Assembly (NCBI GenBank): GCA_004292855.1
Contig: RDXN01000050.1
Span: 1 to 64,000, forward strand
DNA: 64,000 nt
From: Cytophagales bacterium
GTDB lineage: Bacteria; Bacteroidota; Bacteroidia; Cytophagales; Spirosomataceae
Reading direction: 5' to 3'
A program made the position numbers and the translations under genes. Positions 49,916-57,481 of the stretch are shown here, piece after piece. The notes under the pieces are model-generated. The model had not been told where the DNA came from, searched no databases, and worked only from the letters and a program-made list of their open reading frames with translations. Position 1 is the first letter of the stretch. Every line of letters starts with the position of its first letter.

Positions 49916-51196
49916 CACTACTTTAACTGTACCAATCCTGGTCCCATCCATCGACTCAACAACGAACGCGAAGGGGTGCATATCAATGCGCTCGCCTACG
50001 CTCGGAAGGTCTTCGTTCAGGGCGAGAAGCAGGCCTCCGAGGGTGTCGTAGCGGGCTGTCGGTTGATCGCCTTCTGGGATGTCCCAGCCGTATTTTTCGT
50101 TCAAGTAAGCAATTTCGTGGCGGGCACTGAGCAAGTAGGTATTTTCGTCGATCTGACGTTCGGTCCAGTCTTCGTTATGGTCGAACTCGTCCTGAATCTC
50201 GCCAAAAATTTGCTCCACAACGTCCTCAACGGTAATGATGCCCGCCGTGCCTCCAAACTCATCAACCACGAGGGCCAAACTCTTGCGCTCGCTTGTGAAG
50301 CGGAGAAGTAAGTCCTGTGCGGGCATGGTCTCGGGAACGGTCACCAGGGGTGTCAAAATGCTCTCAATAGTGGCCGGTTTTTTGAACAGCGATAGGGCGT
50401 GGCAATACCCAATTATGTCGTCGATGCTTTCGCGATAGACCAGAATTTTAGAATGTCCACTCTCCTGAAACGCCCTGCGCAGGTCGTCGACCGGATCGTT
50501 GACCTCCACAGCAGCAACCTCCCGGCGGGGCACTAGACAGTCGCGCACCCGCACATCGCGAAATTCGATGGCGTTGTTAAAAATGCGGGTGTCGACCTCC
50601 ACATCGTCTTCCATTTCGGTTCGGTCGTCGGTTCGGTGATTGGCTTGCTGGAGGTAGTGGTTCAAGTCGGTGAGACCAAAAACGGGTCGTATCTCATCCT
50701 GTTTCTGCCGTAATACAAATCGGTTGAACAGCCGCGCGATGCCCACTAAAACCCGCACAAGCGGGGCAATAGCCTGATAAATAACCCATAACGGCACGGC
50801 CAACCGCTCCAGAAACGCGTCGGGATGAATCAGGGCAAGGCTTTTAGGCAGGTAGTCGGCCACGGGCATAAAAATGACCGTCAGGATGAGCGTTTCAAGC
50901 AGGATAAGCACGAACGGACTGTCGTATTGGTCGGAGAGGGCGTTCTGCAAGATTGGATGCAATGCTGTTACGCCCAACACCGCATAGAGGACCAGGAAGA
51001 GTGTGTTGCCAACCAACGTTGTGCCAACAAACAGAATTGGCTTTTTCAAAAACTGCGACACTAGCTTCTCGCCCAGCGGCCCCTGCTTGCTATGCAGCTC
51101 AAAATATACCCGGTTGACGGACAGGTACGCCGTTTCGACCGCCGAGAAAAACCCGGCCAAAATCAGAGCCAATAAAGCAGCTAGGGGGAGGAGCAT
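49898..51196 (-). CDS. GldE-like transmembrane CNNM/CBS protein
   Basis: ATG 51196 gives a 432-residue protein. An N-terminal CNNM (DUF21) membrane domain with four helices (about 1-190) is followed by a CBS pair (about 205-325, with VPRREVAAVEV and GIITVEDVVEQIFGEI) and a CorC/HlyC transporter-associated domain at the end. In gliding Bacteroidota the relative GldE is needed for motility together with GldD; others are Mg/Co transporters. No gldD is present here, so motility function is not assured. The last residues (VVVSNDG) and the stop are encoded by the repeat element. Confidence 0.85.
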   Translation of the reverse strand: MLLPLAALLALILAGFFSAVETAYLSVNRVYFELHSKQGPLGEKLVSQFLKKPILFVGTTLVGNTLFLVLYAVLGVTALHPILQNALSDQYDSPFVLILLETLILTVIFMPVADYLPKSLALIHPDAFLERLAVPLWVIYQAIAPLVRVLVGIARLFNRFVLRQKQDEIRPVFGLTDLNHYLQQANHRTDDRTEMEDDVEVDTRIFNNAIEFRDVRVRDCLVPRREVAAVEVNDPVDDLRRAFQESGHSKILVYRESIDDIIGYCHALSLFKKPATIESILTPLVTVPETMPAQDLLLRFTSERKSLALVVDEFGGTAGIITVEDVVEQIFGEIQDEFDHNEDWTERQIDENTYLLSARHEIAYLNEKYGWDIPEGDQPTARYDTLGGLLLALNEDLPSVGERIDMHPFAFVVESMDGTRIGTVKVVVSNDG

Positions 51197-51206
51197 AATT
51201 AGTAGG

Positions 51207-51256
51207 CAGTAGCAGTGGGCAGATCGCAAGCAGTTTTGTACTGCCCACTGCTACTG
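51207..51256. repeat. CAGTAGCAGTGGGCAG palindrome R4, copy 2
   Basis: Arms 51207-51222 and 51241-51256 are identical in sequence to those of the copy at 22394-22442, but the spacer differs. The following word GTTCACTGC supplies the TGA stop of the small membrane protein read on the minus strand. Confidence 0.8.
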
Positions 51257-51257
51257 T

Positions 51258-51494
51258 TCACTGCTTATTTTTTTTCTTTTTTTTCTGATCGGCGGCCATT
51301 TGCTTGATGGTTGGCGAGATGGCTTTTTCGCGTTGGAGCCGTTTGTTGCGAATATACTGGAACGTGAACAGCAGGCCCAAACACATCATCAGATAAGGGT
51401 AGCTATCTAAAAACGTCGTGCGCTGGTACTCGGCGATCCAGATAATGAGCGCGCCCGCAGCCCCGGCCAAAAGAAGTGTTTCGTTCAGTTTCAT
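51258..51494 (-). CDS. Small two-helix membrane protein with poly-lysine tail
   Basis: The 78-residue protein has two hydrophobic segments (about 5-22 and 33-48) and a very basic C-terminal end (KKKKKNKQ) encoded by an A-rich tract. I do not recognise a family. It lies 7 bases after the 55-residue ORF and 61 bases before the GldE-like start, all on the minus strand. The stop codon lies in a repeat element, so the tail may have been altered by that insertion. Confidence 0.65.
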   Translation of the reverse strand: MKLNETLLLAGAAGALIIWIAEYQRTTFLDSYPYLMMCLGLLFTFQYIRNKRLQREKAISPTIKQMAADQKKKKKNKQ

Positions 51495-51501
51495 CTCCAG
51501 C

Positions 51502-51669
51502 TTACTTAGCCTTTACCTTATTAAACCTTCTGTTGTTACTCAGCAGTTGCTTCGCTTTTTCGATTTTACCGGGGAATAATATTTTCCCGGCATACTTGGC
51601 ATCAAGGGTCTCATCGACGACCACACAATCCGATTTTAGGGATTTTGTGTTTGTTGTTAACGTTCTCAT
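51502..51669 (-). CDS. 55-residue ORF next to the DUF6934 gene
   Basis: ATG 51669 opens 55 codons ending at 51502. The peptide is soluble and basic: MRTLTTNTKSLKSD at the start, VVDETLDAKYAGK in the middle and NNRRFNKVKAK at the end. It starts 2 bases after the DUF6934 stop, which implies coupling. Short proteins of this kind next to DUF6934 genes are familiar to me from related genomes. The pair has the size and layout of a toxin-antitoxin module, but this is inference. Confidence 0.6.
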   Translation of the reverse strand: MRTLTTNTKSLKSDCVVVDETLDAKYAGKILFPGKIEKAKQLLSNNRRFNKVKAK

Positions 51670-51671
51670 AA

Positions 51672-52121
51672 TCAAAGAATCTTTGAGCTAATTAAAAAAG
51701 CTGAATAGTGGCGTTGAGAGTCAAACTCTTCAGTAGTTCCGTCTTCATTAACCCCTTCCACCAAGAACTGGCTGCTAAAATTAGGATATTGTTGCCGTAT
51801 AATGCGTCCGTACAATCTGGTACGCAATGTATTGCTACCAGTAAAAAAAACGATAGCGTCAGGCTTGGCTATGAGAAACTCGTTTAAGGTGAAAATAACA
51901 GTCGCCAGCACTTTCCTTACATCGCCGTTATCTGACACAATTTGATCGTCAACTGTCCTACTTTGAGGGTTATAATCTCCAAAACCAAGATTCCAGAGAT
52001 TCAACTCCTCGATTAAAGAGTAATCAACAACCTTGCGGATACGGCCTCTAGGCCCTTCGCTAATAAACTCAAAGTGTAGTCGACTAATTGACTCTTGGAC
52101 AGTGTATCGAGGATGATTCAC
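51672..52121 (-). CDS. DUF6934-type protein
   Basis: GTG 52121 gives 149 residues. The pattern FEFISEGPRGRIRKVV, LWNLGFGDYN, SDNGDVRKVLATV and VFFTGSNTLRTRLYGRII is that of the DUF6934 family in Bacteroidota. Function is unknown. It may be one half of a toxin-antitoxin pair with the following small ORF. The reading frame stays open upstream into the end of ccmF, so the start is uncertain. The gene is AT-rich compared with ccmF. It follows ccmF by 31 bases on the same strand. Confidence 0.75.
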   Translation of the reverse strand: MNHPRYTVQESISRLHFEFISEGPRGRIRKVVDYSLIEELNLWNLGFGDYNPQSRTVDDQIVSDNGDVRKVLATVIFTLNEFLIAKPDAIVFFTGSNTLRTRLYGRIIRQQYPNFSSQFLVEGVNEDGTTEEFDSQRHYSAFLISSKIL

Positions 52122-52152
52122 GCTAGTGTGTAAAACATCCGCAAAGTACGAA

Positions 52153-54813
52153 TTATGCCAGTCCCTTATCCCGCATTTTGGAGAAGTCGCGATACCGCCG
52201 AACCGTGGATAGGGCAAAGCCGAGGGCTACGATGAGCGTACCAATCCAGAGGACGTTGATGAGTGGCTTTTCAAATGCCTTCATCACGATATAATCGCGC
52301 TGTGTGGTGTTGACCGCGAAGGTGAAGTTGCCGGTTTGCGGGTCGATAGCGTTCAACTGGATGCGAACCCCTAGCTCGTCGCTCACGAAAGCGGGGCGGG
52401 CCACCATCCGATCCTTGATGATAAATGCCGGTTTCAGGGTGTACTCGCCGTTTTTGTCGAGCACGCGCACCTGGGCCTCCACAGCCGCATCGCCGGGGCC
52501 AAGTGCGACACCCTCGACTTGATCGACCTTCACCACGTTGTCGAGGATGGCCACGTAATCGTTCACGAAAAACGTGTCGCGCACGGCCACGCTGAAATTT
52601 TCGGTCTTGCTCCACTCGTTGTCGGCGTTCGGGTCGGGCACCGACGAAACGTAGGTGTAGAGGTCGCGGTTGGCGTTACGAGCAATATCGGGTGAGACGA
52701 TCAAGCCCATCTTGGGGTTGGCCTGAGCGCGGGGATACAGCGAGAATATTTTGCCGTTGGGGTCGCGGTACTCGACCTCGTAAAACACGTTTTCGGGGTA
52801 CAGGGCCAGCGTGTCGCCTTTCTTGTGATACTGCTTGCCGTTCTGCACGATGTCGCGCTGGGCAATGCCGTGGAAATCGCCCTCGATAACCGTCACCCAC
52901 GAGCGGGGCACGTAGCCCGGCACATCGCGAATTTCGACCCGCTGACCCCGGTAGGTCATCTGATACTTGTCCATGCGCTCGGGCTGATTGATCCAGAGCA
53001 GGACGTTCTCTTTGTTCTCCTGGTTGTTGTTTTTGGTGAACTCCTCACGCTTCGAGATCGGAATGCCGCTGTTGTTCACCGACACCACCCGGGAGTAGCC
53101 CGATGAGAACAGGATGCCGATCAGCATCAGGGCCATACCGATGTGCGCCACGGCCCCGCCCGACAGCCGGTAGTTGCCGCGCACAACCACCCACAACACC
53201 GTTCCGTTTGTAACAAGCGCGAACACCGACGCTACCACCAATAGGATATAAACGGGATTCGTAATCTTGCCAAACCCGATAAAAGCCGCGCTGATGAGCA
53301 GCGTTGCCAGAGCCGGGTTAATCAACGCCGACCAGTTTTTACCGTCGATTTTGCGCCACCAGAGGTATTGCCCAACGCCCGTGAGCAGGGCAATCACGAT
53401 GAAAAACCAAATCTGGAACTTGTTGTAAAATGCAATGGCATCGGCGGGGGGGGCCAGGTTGCTTACAATGCCAAATACCTCAAGCAATTTGTTGAAGGCC
53501 GGTAGCGACGTAGCCACGATTACCTGAAAGCCAGCCAGCACAAGCACGGTTGCTCCAATAAATAACCAGAACTCTTTGGTATAAACCGAAGCCTCTTTCT
53601 CGTCGCTCGGAATGGTTCGCCATTTCCAGACCATCGTAAACACAGCCGCTACCACAAATGCCAGCAAATACACCAGCAACTGCCCCGACAGGCCGAGATC
53701 CGTAAACGAGTGAACCGACGCGTTGCCCAAGATACCGCTCCGGGTCAGGAACGTTGAATATAGAATGAGCAAAAACGTCGAAACAGTCAAGATAACGGCC
53801 ATTTTGAGAGCCGTGGAGTTTTTGCGGGCAATGAGCATGGTGTGCAAACTTGCCACCAGCACCAGCCAGGGCACAAATACCGAGTTTTCAACGGGGTCCC
53901 AGTTCCAGTAGCCGCCGAAGTTGAGCGTTTCGTAAGCCCAGTAGCCGCCCATCATGATACCCACGCCGAGCACCAACCCACCGAACAGTGTCCAGGGCAA
54001 CGCGGGTCGAATCCACTCCAACGGCTGATTCCGCCAGAGACCAGCCAGACAGTACGCAAACGGAACGAGCGTGAGTGCGTAACCCAAGAACAGGGTAGGC
54101 GGGTGAATCACCATCCAGTAGTTCTGGAGCAGGGGGTTCAGGCCATTACCGTCCTTAGGGATGAAATTGGGATCGGTGGCGAAGATGGGCGTGTCGGGCA
54201 GTGCCTCGCGCAGAAGCATGAATGGTGAGCTGCCTATTTTGAAGTCTCCGCCAAACACGGTGCCCAAAATCATCGACGCCAGAAACGCCTGCACCAACGC
54301 GAAAACAGTCATCATCGGCGACTCCCAGCCTTTGTTAGTTCGGATGAGGATAAAACCGATCACGACGTTCCAGAATAGCCACAGCAGAAAGCTGCCCTCC
54401 TGCCCCTCCCAAAAACACGAGATCATGTACTGCACCGGCAACGCCCGCGACGAGTGACTCCAGGCGTAATGGTACTCGAAATAGTGGTTGTACACGATGC
54501 TGTACAAACACACAATAACGCCCAATACAGCCGCACCATGCACATAAAACGACCACCGGGCCAGTGACCGCCAATCGTCCTTGGGGACATTGGACGTCGG
54601 ATGTTGGATGTTGGACTTATGAGTACGGGCCTTTGTTGATCCGTACTCATCCTCCCCAGCATAAGCCAACTCCGGTTTCGCGACAGTGGTTGCCCGCTGA
54701 AGTTGCCCTTTGCCGAGGGCCGACATCAGGTAGGCGACCGTGGCCACCAATGCCGTCACAAACGACAGGATAACAAAAAAGTGGCCGACTTGGCCTATAG
54801 TTTCGTGAATCAT
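52153..54813 (-). CDS. ccmF: CcmF/CcsA-type cytochrome c haem lyase component
   Basis: The 886-residue multi-helix protein contains the haem-handling WWD motif GGYWNWDPVENS and several membrane histidines. It takes haem from CcmE and attaches it to apocytochrome c in the periplasm. A large periplasmic part near the C terminus follows the family plan. Residues about 59-78 contain SNIQHPTSNV, encoded by the word repeat GTTGGATGTTGGAC (54587-54625), which looks like an in-frame insertion in a loop. The start overlaps the RelE-type toxin stop by 4 bases, so its translation is coupled to that gene. Confidence 0.92.
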   Translation of the reverse strand: MIHETIGQVGHFFVILSFVTALVATVAYLMSALGKGQLQRATTVAKPELAYAGEDEYGSTKARTHKSNIQHPTSNVPKDDWRSLARWSFYVHGAAVLGVIVCLYSIVYNHYFEYHYAWSHSSRALPVQYMISCFWEGQEGSFLLWLFWNVVIGFILIRTNKGWESPMMTVFALVQAFLASMILGTVFGGDFKIGSSPFMLLREALPDTPIFATDPNFIPKDGNGLNPLLQNYWMVIHPPTLFLGYALTLVPFAYCLAGLWRNQPLEWIRPALPWTLFGGLVLGVGIMMGGYWAYETLNFGGYWNWDPVENSVFVPWLVLVASLHTMLIARKNSTALKMAVILTVSTFLLILYSTFLTRSGILGNASVHSFTDLGLSGQLLVYLLAFVVAAVFTMVWKWRTIPSDEKEASVYTKEFWLFIGATVLVLAGFQVIVATSLPAFNKLLEVFGIVSNLAPPADAIAFYNKFQIWFFIVIALLTGVGQYLWWRKIDGKNWSALINPALATLLISAAFIGFGKITNPVYILLVVASVFALVTNGTVLWVVVRGNYRLSGGAVAHIGMALMLIGILFSSGYSRVVSVNNSGIPISKREEFTKNNNQENKENVLLWINQPERMDKYQMTYRGQRVEIRDVPGYVPRSWVTVIEGDFHGIAQRDIVQNGKQYHKKGDTLALYPENVFYEVEYRDPNGKIFSLYPRAQANPKMGLIVSPDIARNANRDLYTYVSSVPDPNADNEWSKTENFSVAVRDTFFVNDYVAILDNVVKVDQVEGVALGPGDAAVEAQVRVLDKNGEYTLKPAFIIKDRMVARPAFVSDELGVRIQLNAIDPQTGNFTFAVNTTQRDYIVMKAFEKPLINVLWIGTLIVALGFALSTVRRYRDFSKMRDKGLA

Positions 54814-55076
54814 TGCTCAAGGATTTTGTCGTATTCAGAATGATGACCAATCCAGAACCAATACAGGTCTTCGCCTTCTAAAATGGCTAATGTACGATAA
54901 TGGATGCCCACGCGAGCCGACCACAGACCCTCTTGACCCTTTATCTCTTTGAAGTGCAGGGAGGGATGTTCGGGGTTTTCTTTCAACAACTCAAAATTTT
55001 TGTCAGCCAATTTTTGTACAGCTTCTGAAAACTCAAAATAGCATTTCCAAAACTTACCAGTCGCTTTATGATTCAT
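54810..55076 (-). CDS. RelE/ParE-like toxin embedded in the ccm operon
   Basis: The 88-residue basic protein matches small RelE-fold toxins. Visible parts are FWKCYFEFSEAVQKLADKNFE, HPSLHFKEIKGQEGLWSARVG and a C-terminal YRTLAILEGEDLYWFWIGHH-like segment. RelE toxins cut mRNA at the ribosome; others in the fold hit gyrase or are inert. It overlaps the antitoxin by 4 bases upstream and ccmF by 4 bases downstream. So it is translated as part of the cytochrome c maturation operon, which is unusual. Confidence 0.85.
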   Translation of the reverse strand: MNHKATGKFWKCYFEFSEAVQKLADKNFELLKENPEHPSLHFKEIKGQEGLWSARVGIHYRTLAILEGEDLYWFWIGHHSEYDKILEQ

Positions 55077-55270
55077 AAAGGCTTAAAATTACCTTTACGG
55101 ATGTCGTCTTTTGCCTGAGCTATCAGCTTATCCAGGCGACCCGCTTTGGCATCTTCTTCAATCTGCTTGTCCCACTGCTGACTTTTGAACTCGGCAAGCC
55201 AGTTTTCGAGCTGATTAAGCTCGTCGGGTTTTAGCTGACTAATGGCAACTTCTATTTCCTGAACGCTCAT
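55073..55270 (-). CDS. Antitoxin of the RelE-like pair, embedded in the ccm operon
   Basis: ATG 55270 gives a 65-residue protein with a helical first half (MSVQEIEVAISQLKPDELNQ) and a charged C-terminal half (EEDAKAGRLDKLIAQAKDDI). Such a tail is typical of small antitoxins that wrap around a RelE toxin. It overlaps the ccmE stop by 4 bases and the toxin start by 4 bases. No separate promoter is obvious. Confidence 0.82.
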   Translation of the reverse strand: MSVQEIEVAISQLKPDELNQLENWLAEFKSQQWDKQIEEDAKAGRLDKLIAQAKDDIRKGNFKPL

Positions 55271-55707
55271 AATTGTGCGGTTTTGGCTGTGTGCTCGGTT
55301 GTCTCTATTTTGCCATCCTGATACTTCGAGGGGCACTTGAGCAGAATCTTGTTGCACTGAAAATGGTCATCCTGCATAGCTCCAATCACCACAACCTGCT
55401 CCGACCGGTCGAAGTCCTGCGGCTTGGGGCTGCTGTAGACGACTCGTTGCGGGCGGTTCTCGTTGTCGACCAGCGTAAACTCAAAGTGGTTCGGGTCAAT
55501 CTGGGGGTTGTATAGCATGTCGGTGATTTTACCGCTGCTGTTTTTGGGGAGTTTTCCCACCACATGGACCATGTCAGCGTCGCCATCTTTGGCCATTGCT
55601 TCAGCCTTAGAGAACGTGGTGTACACACTAGCATCTCCCGCCGTCGAAACAATAATTCCAATGGCAAGGGCAATCACGATGATTCCGAGAATGTGCGTAA
55701 GTTTCAT
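55267..55707 (-). CDS. ccmE: CcmE haem chaperone, cysteine variant
   Basis: The 146-residue periplasmic protein has one N-terminal membrane anchor (HILGIIVIALAIGIIV) and the OB-fold of CcmE. The haem attachment site in most bacteria is a histidine in an H-x-x-x-Y motif. Here the corresponding place reads KCPSKYQDG, so a cysteine replaces the histidine, as in the CXXXY type known from Desulfovibrio and archaea. It receives haem from CcmC and passes it to CcmF. It overlaps ccmD upstream and the antitoxin downstream, each by 4 bases. Confidence 0.9.
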   Translation of the reverse strand: MKLTHILGIIVIALAIGIIVSTAGDASVYTTFSKAEAMAKDGDADMVHVVGKLPKNSSGKITDMLYNPQIDPNHFEFTLVDNENRPQRVVYSSPKPQDFDRSEQVVVIGAMQDDHFQCNKILLKCPSKYQDGKIETTEHTAKTAQL

Positions 55708-55952
55708 AACTGACCTATGTCTTTTGTTTTGCGTGTTTGGCTGGAGACCCGACTGATCACTTCCTTCTCCACCTTACTCAACTGCCGGTCGAGCCGAACG
55801 AGATAGACGATGATGCCCGCAAATACAACGGCAATCACCAGAACAACTACCCAGATTTTACCATCGGCCCGGAGTTGGTCGGCCATCTCTACTGTATCCG
55901 GTTGTTGAAGAAAAAAGTTTAACGCCGTAGTGGCTGCAAAGAGTGTGTTCAT
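55704..55952 (-). CDS. CcmD-like small membrane protein
   Basis: ATG 55952 gives 82 residues with one membrane helix at about 34-54 (WVVVLVIAVVFAGIIVYLV) and a basic cytoplasmic tail (RLDRQLSKVEKEVISR). It is of the CcmD-like type, and CcmD helps release haem-loaded CcmE from CcmC. Position between ccmC and ccmE supports this. It overlaps ccmE by 4 bases. Sequence similarity in this family is weak, so the call rests mainly on topology and context. Confidence 0.75.
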   Translation of the reverse strand: MNTLFAATTALNFFLQQPDTVEMADQLRADGKIWVVVLVIAVVFAGIIVYLVRLDRQLSKVEKEVISRVSSQTRKTKDIGQL

Positions 55953-55956
55953 CCGT

Positions 55957-56081
55957 GTAGTGCCGGTTATCAACCGGCATGGCCGAGGGGCCAATTGGTG
56001 TTAATGCGACTCGTATCAATAGCCGGTTTAGGTCCGGGCTTCCCAAGCCTTGCGGCTATACCGTTTCTTAAACGGTACTAC
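55957..56081. repeat. Palindromic element R5 between ccmC and ccmD
   Basis: The element begins GTAGTGCCGGTTATCAACCG and ends CTTAAACGGTACTAC, so its ends are an imperfect inverted repeat. Inner hairpins are CCGGTTatcAACCGG and ACCGTTTcttAAACGGT, with GGCCGAGGGGCC-like and CCTTGCGGC words. It fills the gap between ccmC and ccmD, interrupting an otherwise overlapping operon. It resembles the elements at 49779 and inside 21348-21535. Confidence 0.75.
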
Positions 56082-56106
56082 AAAAATAACAGTTTGCGAC
56101 GGGGAA

Positions 56107-56766
56107 TCATTCCTCTAAAGCGGCCTGAATTCGGCGCATCCGAACGCGCAATTCCGTAATCCAGACGCCCAGCAACGTGAAACCGATCACCCCAATGTAA
56201 AAGATAGGGCGCATCTGACTGCTCATGTTATACTGACCAAAGGCCGGGTTGCCACCGTTGCCGGGGTGTAGCGAATCGGTCAAGCGGGGGACGATAAAAA
56301 TGAGCGGCACGAATACCGCAAACGCAAAGATGTTGTACACCGCCGAAATACGTGCCCGCCGTTGCTCGTCATCAAACGAGCCGCGCAAGATCACATAAGC
56401 CAGATACAAAAGCATCCCTACGGCCACGCTATTCAGCTTGGGATCATTCGGCCAGGGTTCGCCCCACGTGAAGTTGGCCCAAACGGACCCAGTCAGGCAA
56501 CCCAGCACCCCGAACAAGAGCGCGGTGTTTGTGAACTCCACGGCAACGTGGTCGTGGTCGGGGTTGCCCGTGCGCAGGTAACGGCCCGAAAAGATAGCCG
56601 CCGTAAGCAGCAGAATAATCATCCCGAACCAGAGCGGTACGTGGAAATATACGTTCCGAATACTCTCGTTCAGAATAGGCAGACGGGGCGTTGGACCAAT
56701 CAGTCCCGCCACGATCACAAAGAAAATAATCAGGACCGCGAGGGCCTTCCACCAATGTTTTTTCAT
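56107..56766 (-). CDS. ccmC: CcmC-type haem exporter/transferase
   Basis: ATG 56766 gives a 219-residue membrane protein with about six helices. The tryptophan-rich haem motif reads WANFTWGEPWPNDPKLNS, close to the CcmC form, and membrane histidines flank it. It loads haem onto CcmE. It starts 2 bases after the ccmB stop. A repeat element separates its end from ccmD. Confidence 0.9.
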   Translation of the reverse strand: MKKHWWKALAVLIIFFVIVAGLIGPTPRLPILNESIRNVYFHVPLWFGMIILLLTAAIFSGRYLRTGNPDHDHVAVEFTNTALLFGVLGCLTGSVWANFTWGEPWPNDPKLNSVAVGMLLYLAYVILRGSFDDEQRRARISAVYNIFAFAVFVPLIFIVPRLTDSLHPGNGGNPAFGQYNMSSQMRPIFYIGVIGFTLLGVWITELRVRMRRIQAALEE

Positions 56767-56768
56767 GA

Positions 56769-57443
56769 TTACGAACGCCATAAAAACGGAAACAACAACC
56801 CCGACAGCACCAGCACGATGGCGTCGATGGCTGCAATGGTAACAATTTCGTCGACGCTTAAGCTCCTGTCGAGGCCATCAAGTGCATTTTTCGATACCCG
56901 AAGCAGCAATAACAGGAGCGGAAGCACCACCGGAAAGCTCAAAACGGCCATGAGTGTGGCTGAGTTTTCGGCTTTGGCCGCGATACCCGCAATGAGCGTG
57001 AGCGAGGCCGCAAACCCCACCGACCCCAGCAACAAACTCACGATATACAACCCTAAATCCTGTACCGGATTGCCCATCACAAACGCATACGTTACAAAAC
57101 CAAGCAACGACAATACGAGCATCAACACGGTATTGTACAGAATCTTCGAGACAATAATCTGCACCGGACTGGCCACGGTGTAGTAATACAGCAACCGTCC
57201 GGCTCGTTCCTGCACAAAGCTTTTTGCCACGGCGTTAATGGCCGTAAACAAGAGAATAATCCAGAACAGGGTGTTCCAAACGATGGGCGTTAGCTGCCCC
57301 TTTCGGGCGTTGAAGCTGAGGTAACACACAAACACGGCCCCCACAATGTACAGCAACATGCCGTTGAGAGCGTAGCGTTGCCGCCACTCCAACACGAACT
57401 CCTTGCGCATCAGCGCACCAACTTGCCGCAACGATTGACTCAT
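56769..57443 (-). CDS. ccmB: CcmB, permease subunit of the haem ABC transporter
   Basis: I take ATG 57443, giving 224 residues with about six membrane helices (GMLLYIVGAVFVCYL, WIILLFTAINAVAKS and others). The segment SFVQERAGRLLYYYTV matches the CcmB pattern. It acts with the ATPase CcmA, which is not in this window. A full promoter lies immediately upstream, so close that the mRNA would be nearly leaderless. An alternative ATG at 57410 (MRKEFVLEW) would leave a normal leader. The reading frame stays open far upstream through the epimerase gene, but that part is shadow. Confidence 0.87.
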   Translation of the reverse strand: MSQSLRQVGALMRKEFVLEWRQRYALNGMLLYIVGAVFVCYLSFNARKGQLTPIVWNTLFWIILLFTAINAVAKSFVQERAGRLLYYYTVASPVQIIVSKILYNTVLMLVLSLLGFVTYAFVMGNPVQDLGLYIVSLLLGSVGFAASLTLIAGIAAKAENSATLMAVLSFPVVLPLLLLLLRVSKNALDGLDRSLSVDEIVTIAAIDAIVLVLSGLLFPFLWRS

Positions 57444-57450
57444 GGGACCA

Positions 57451-57481
57451 CAAAGGTACGACCCTACAACAACCCCTCCAA
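57451..57481 (-). promoter_or_regulatory. Promoter of the ccm operon
   Basis: On the minus strand TTG (57481-57479), a 20-base spacer and TACCTTTG (57458-57451) make a full Bacteroidota promoter. It overlaps the end of the epimerase gene, and its -7 box ends 7 bases before the annotated ccmB ATG. Confidence 0.65.
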
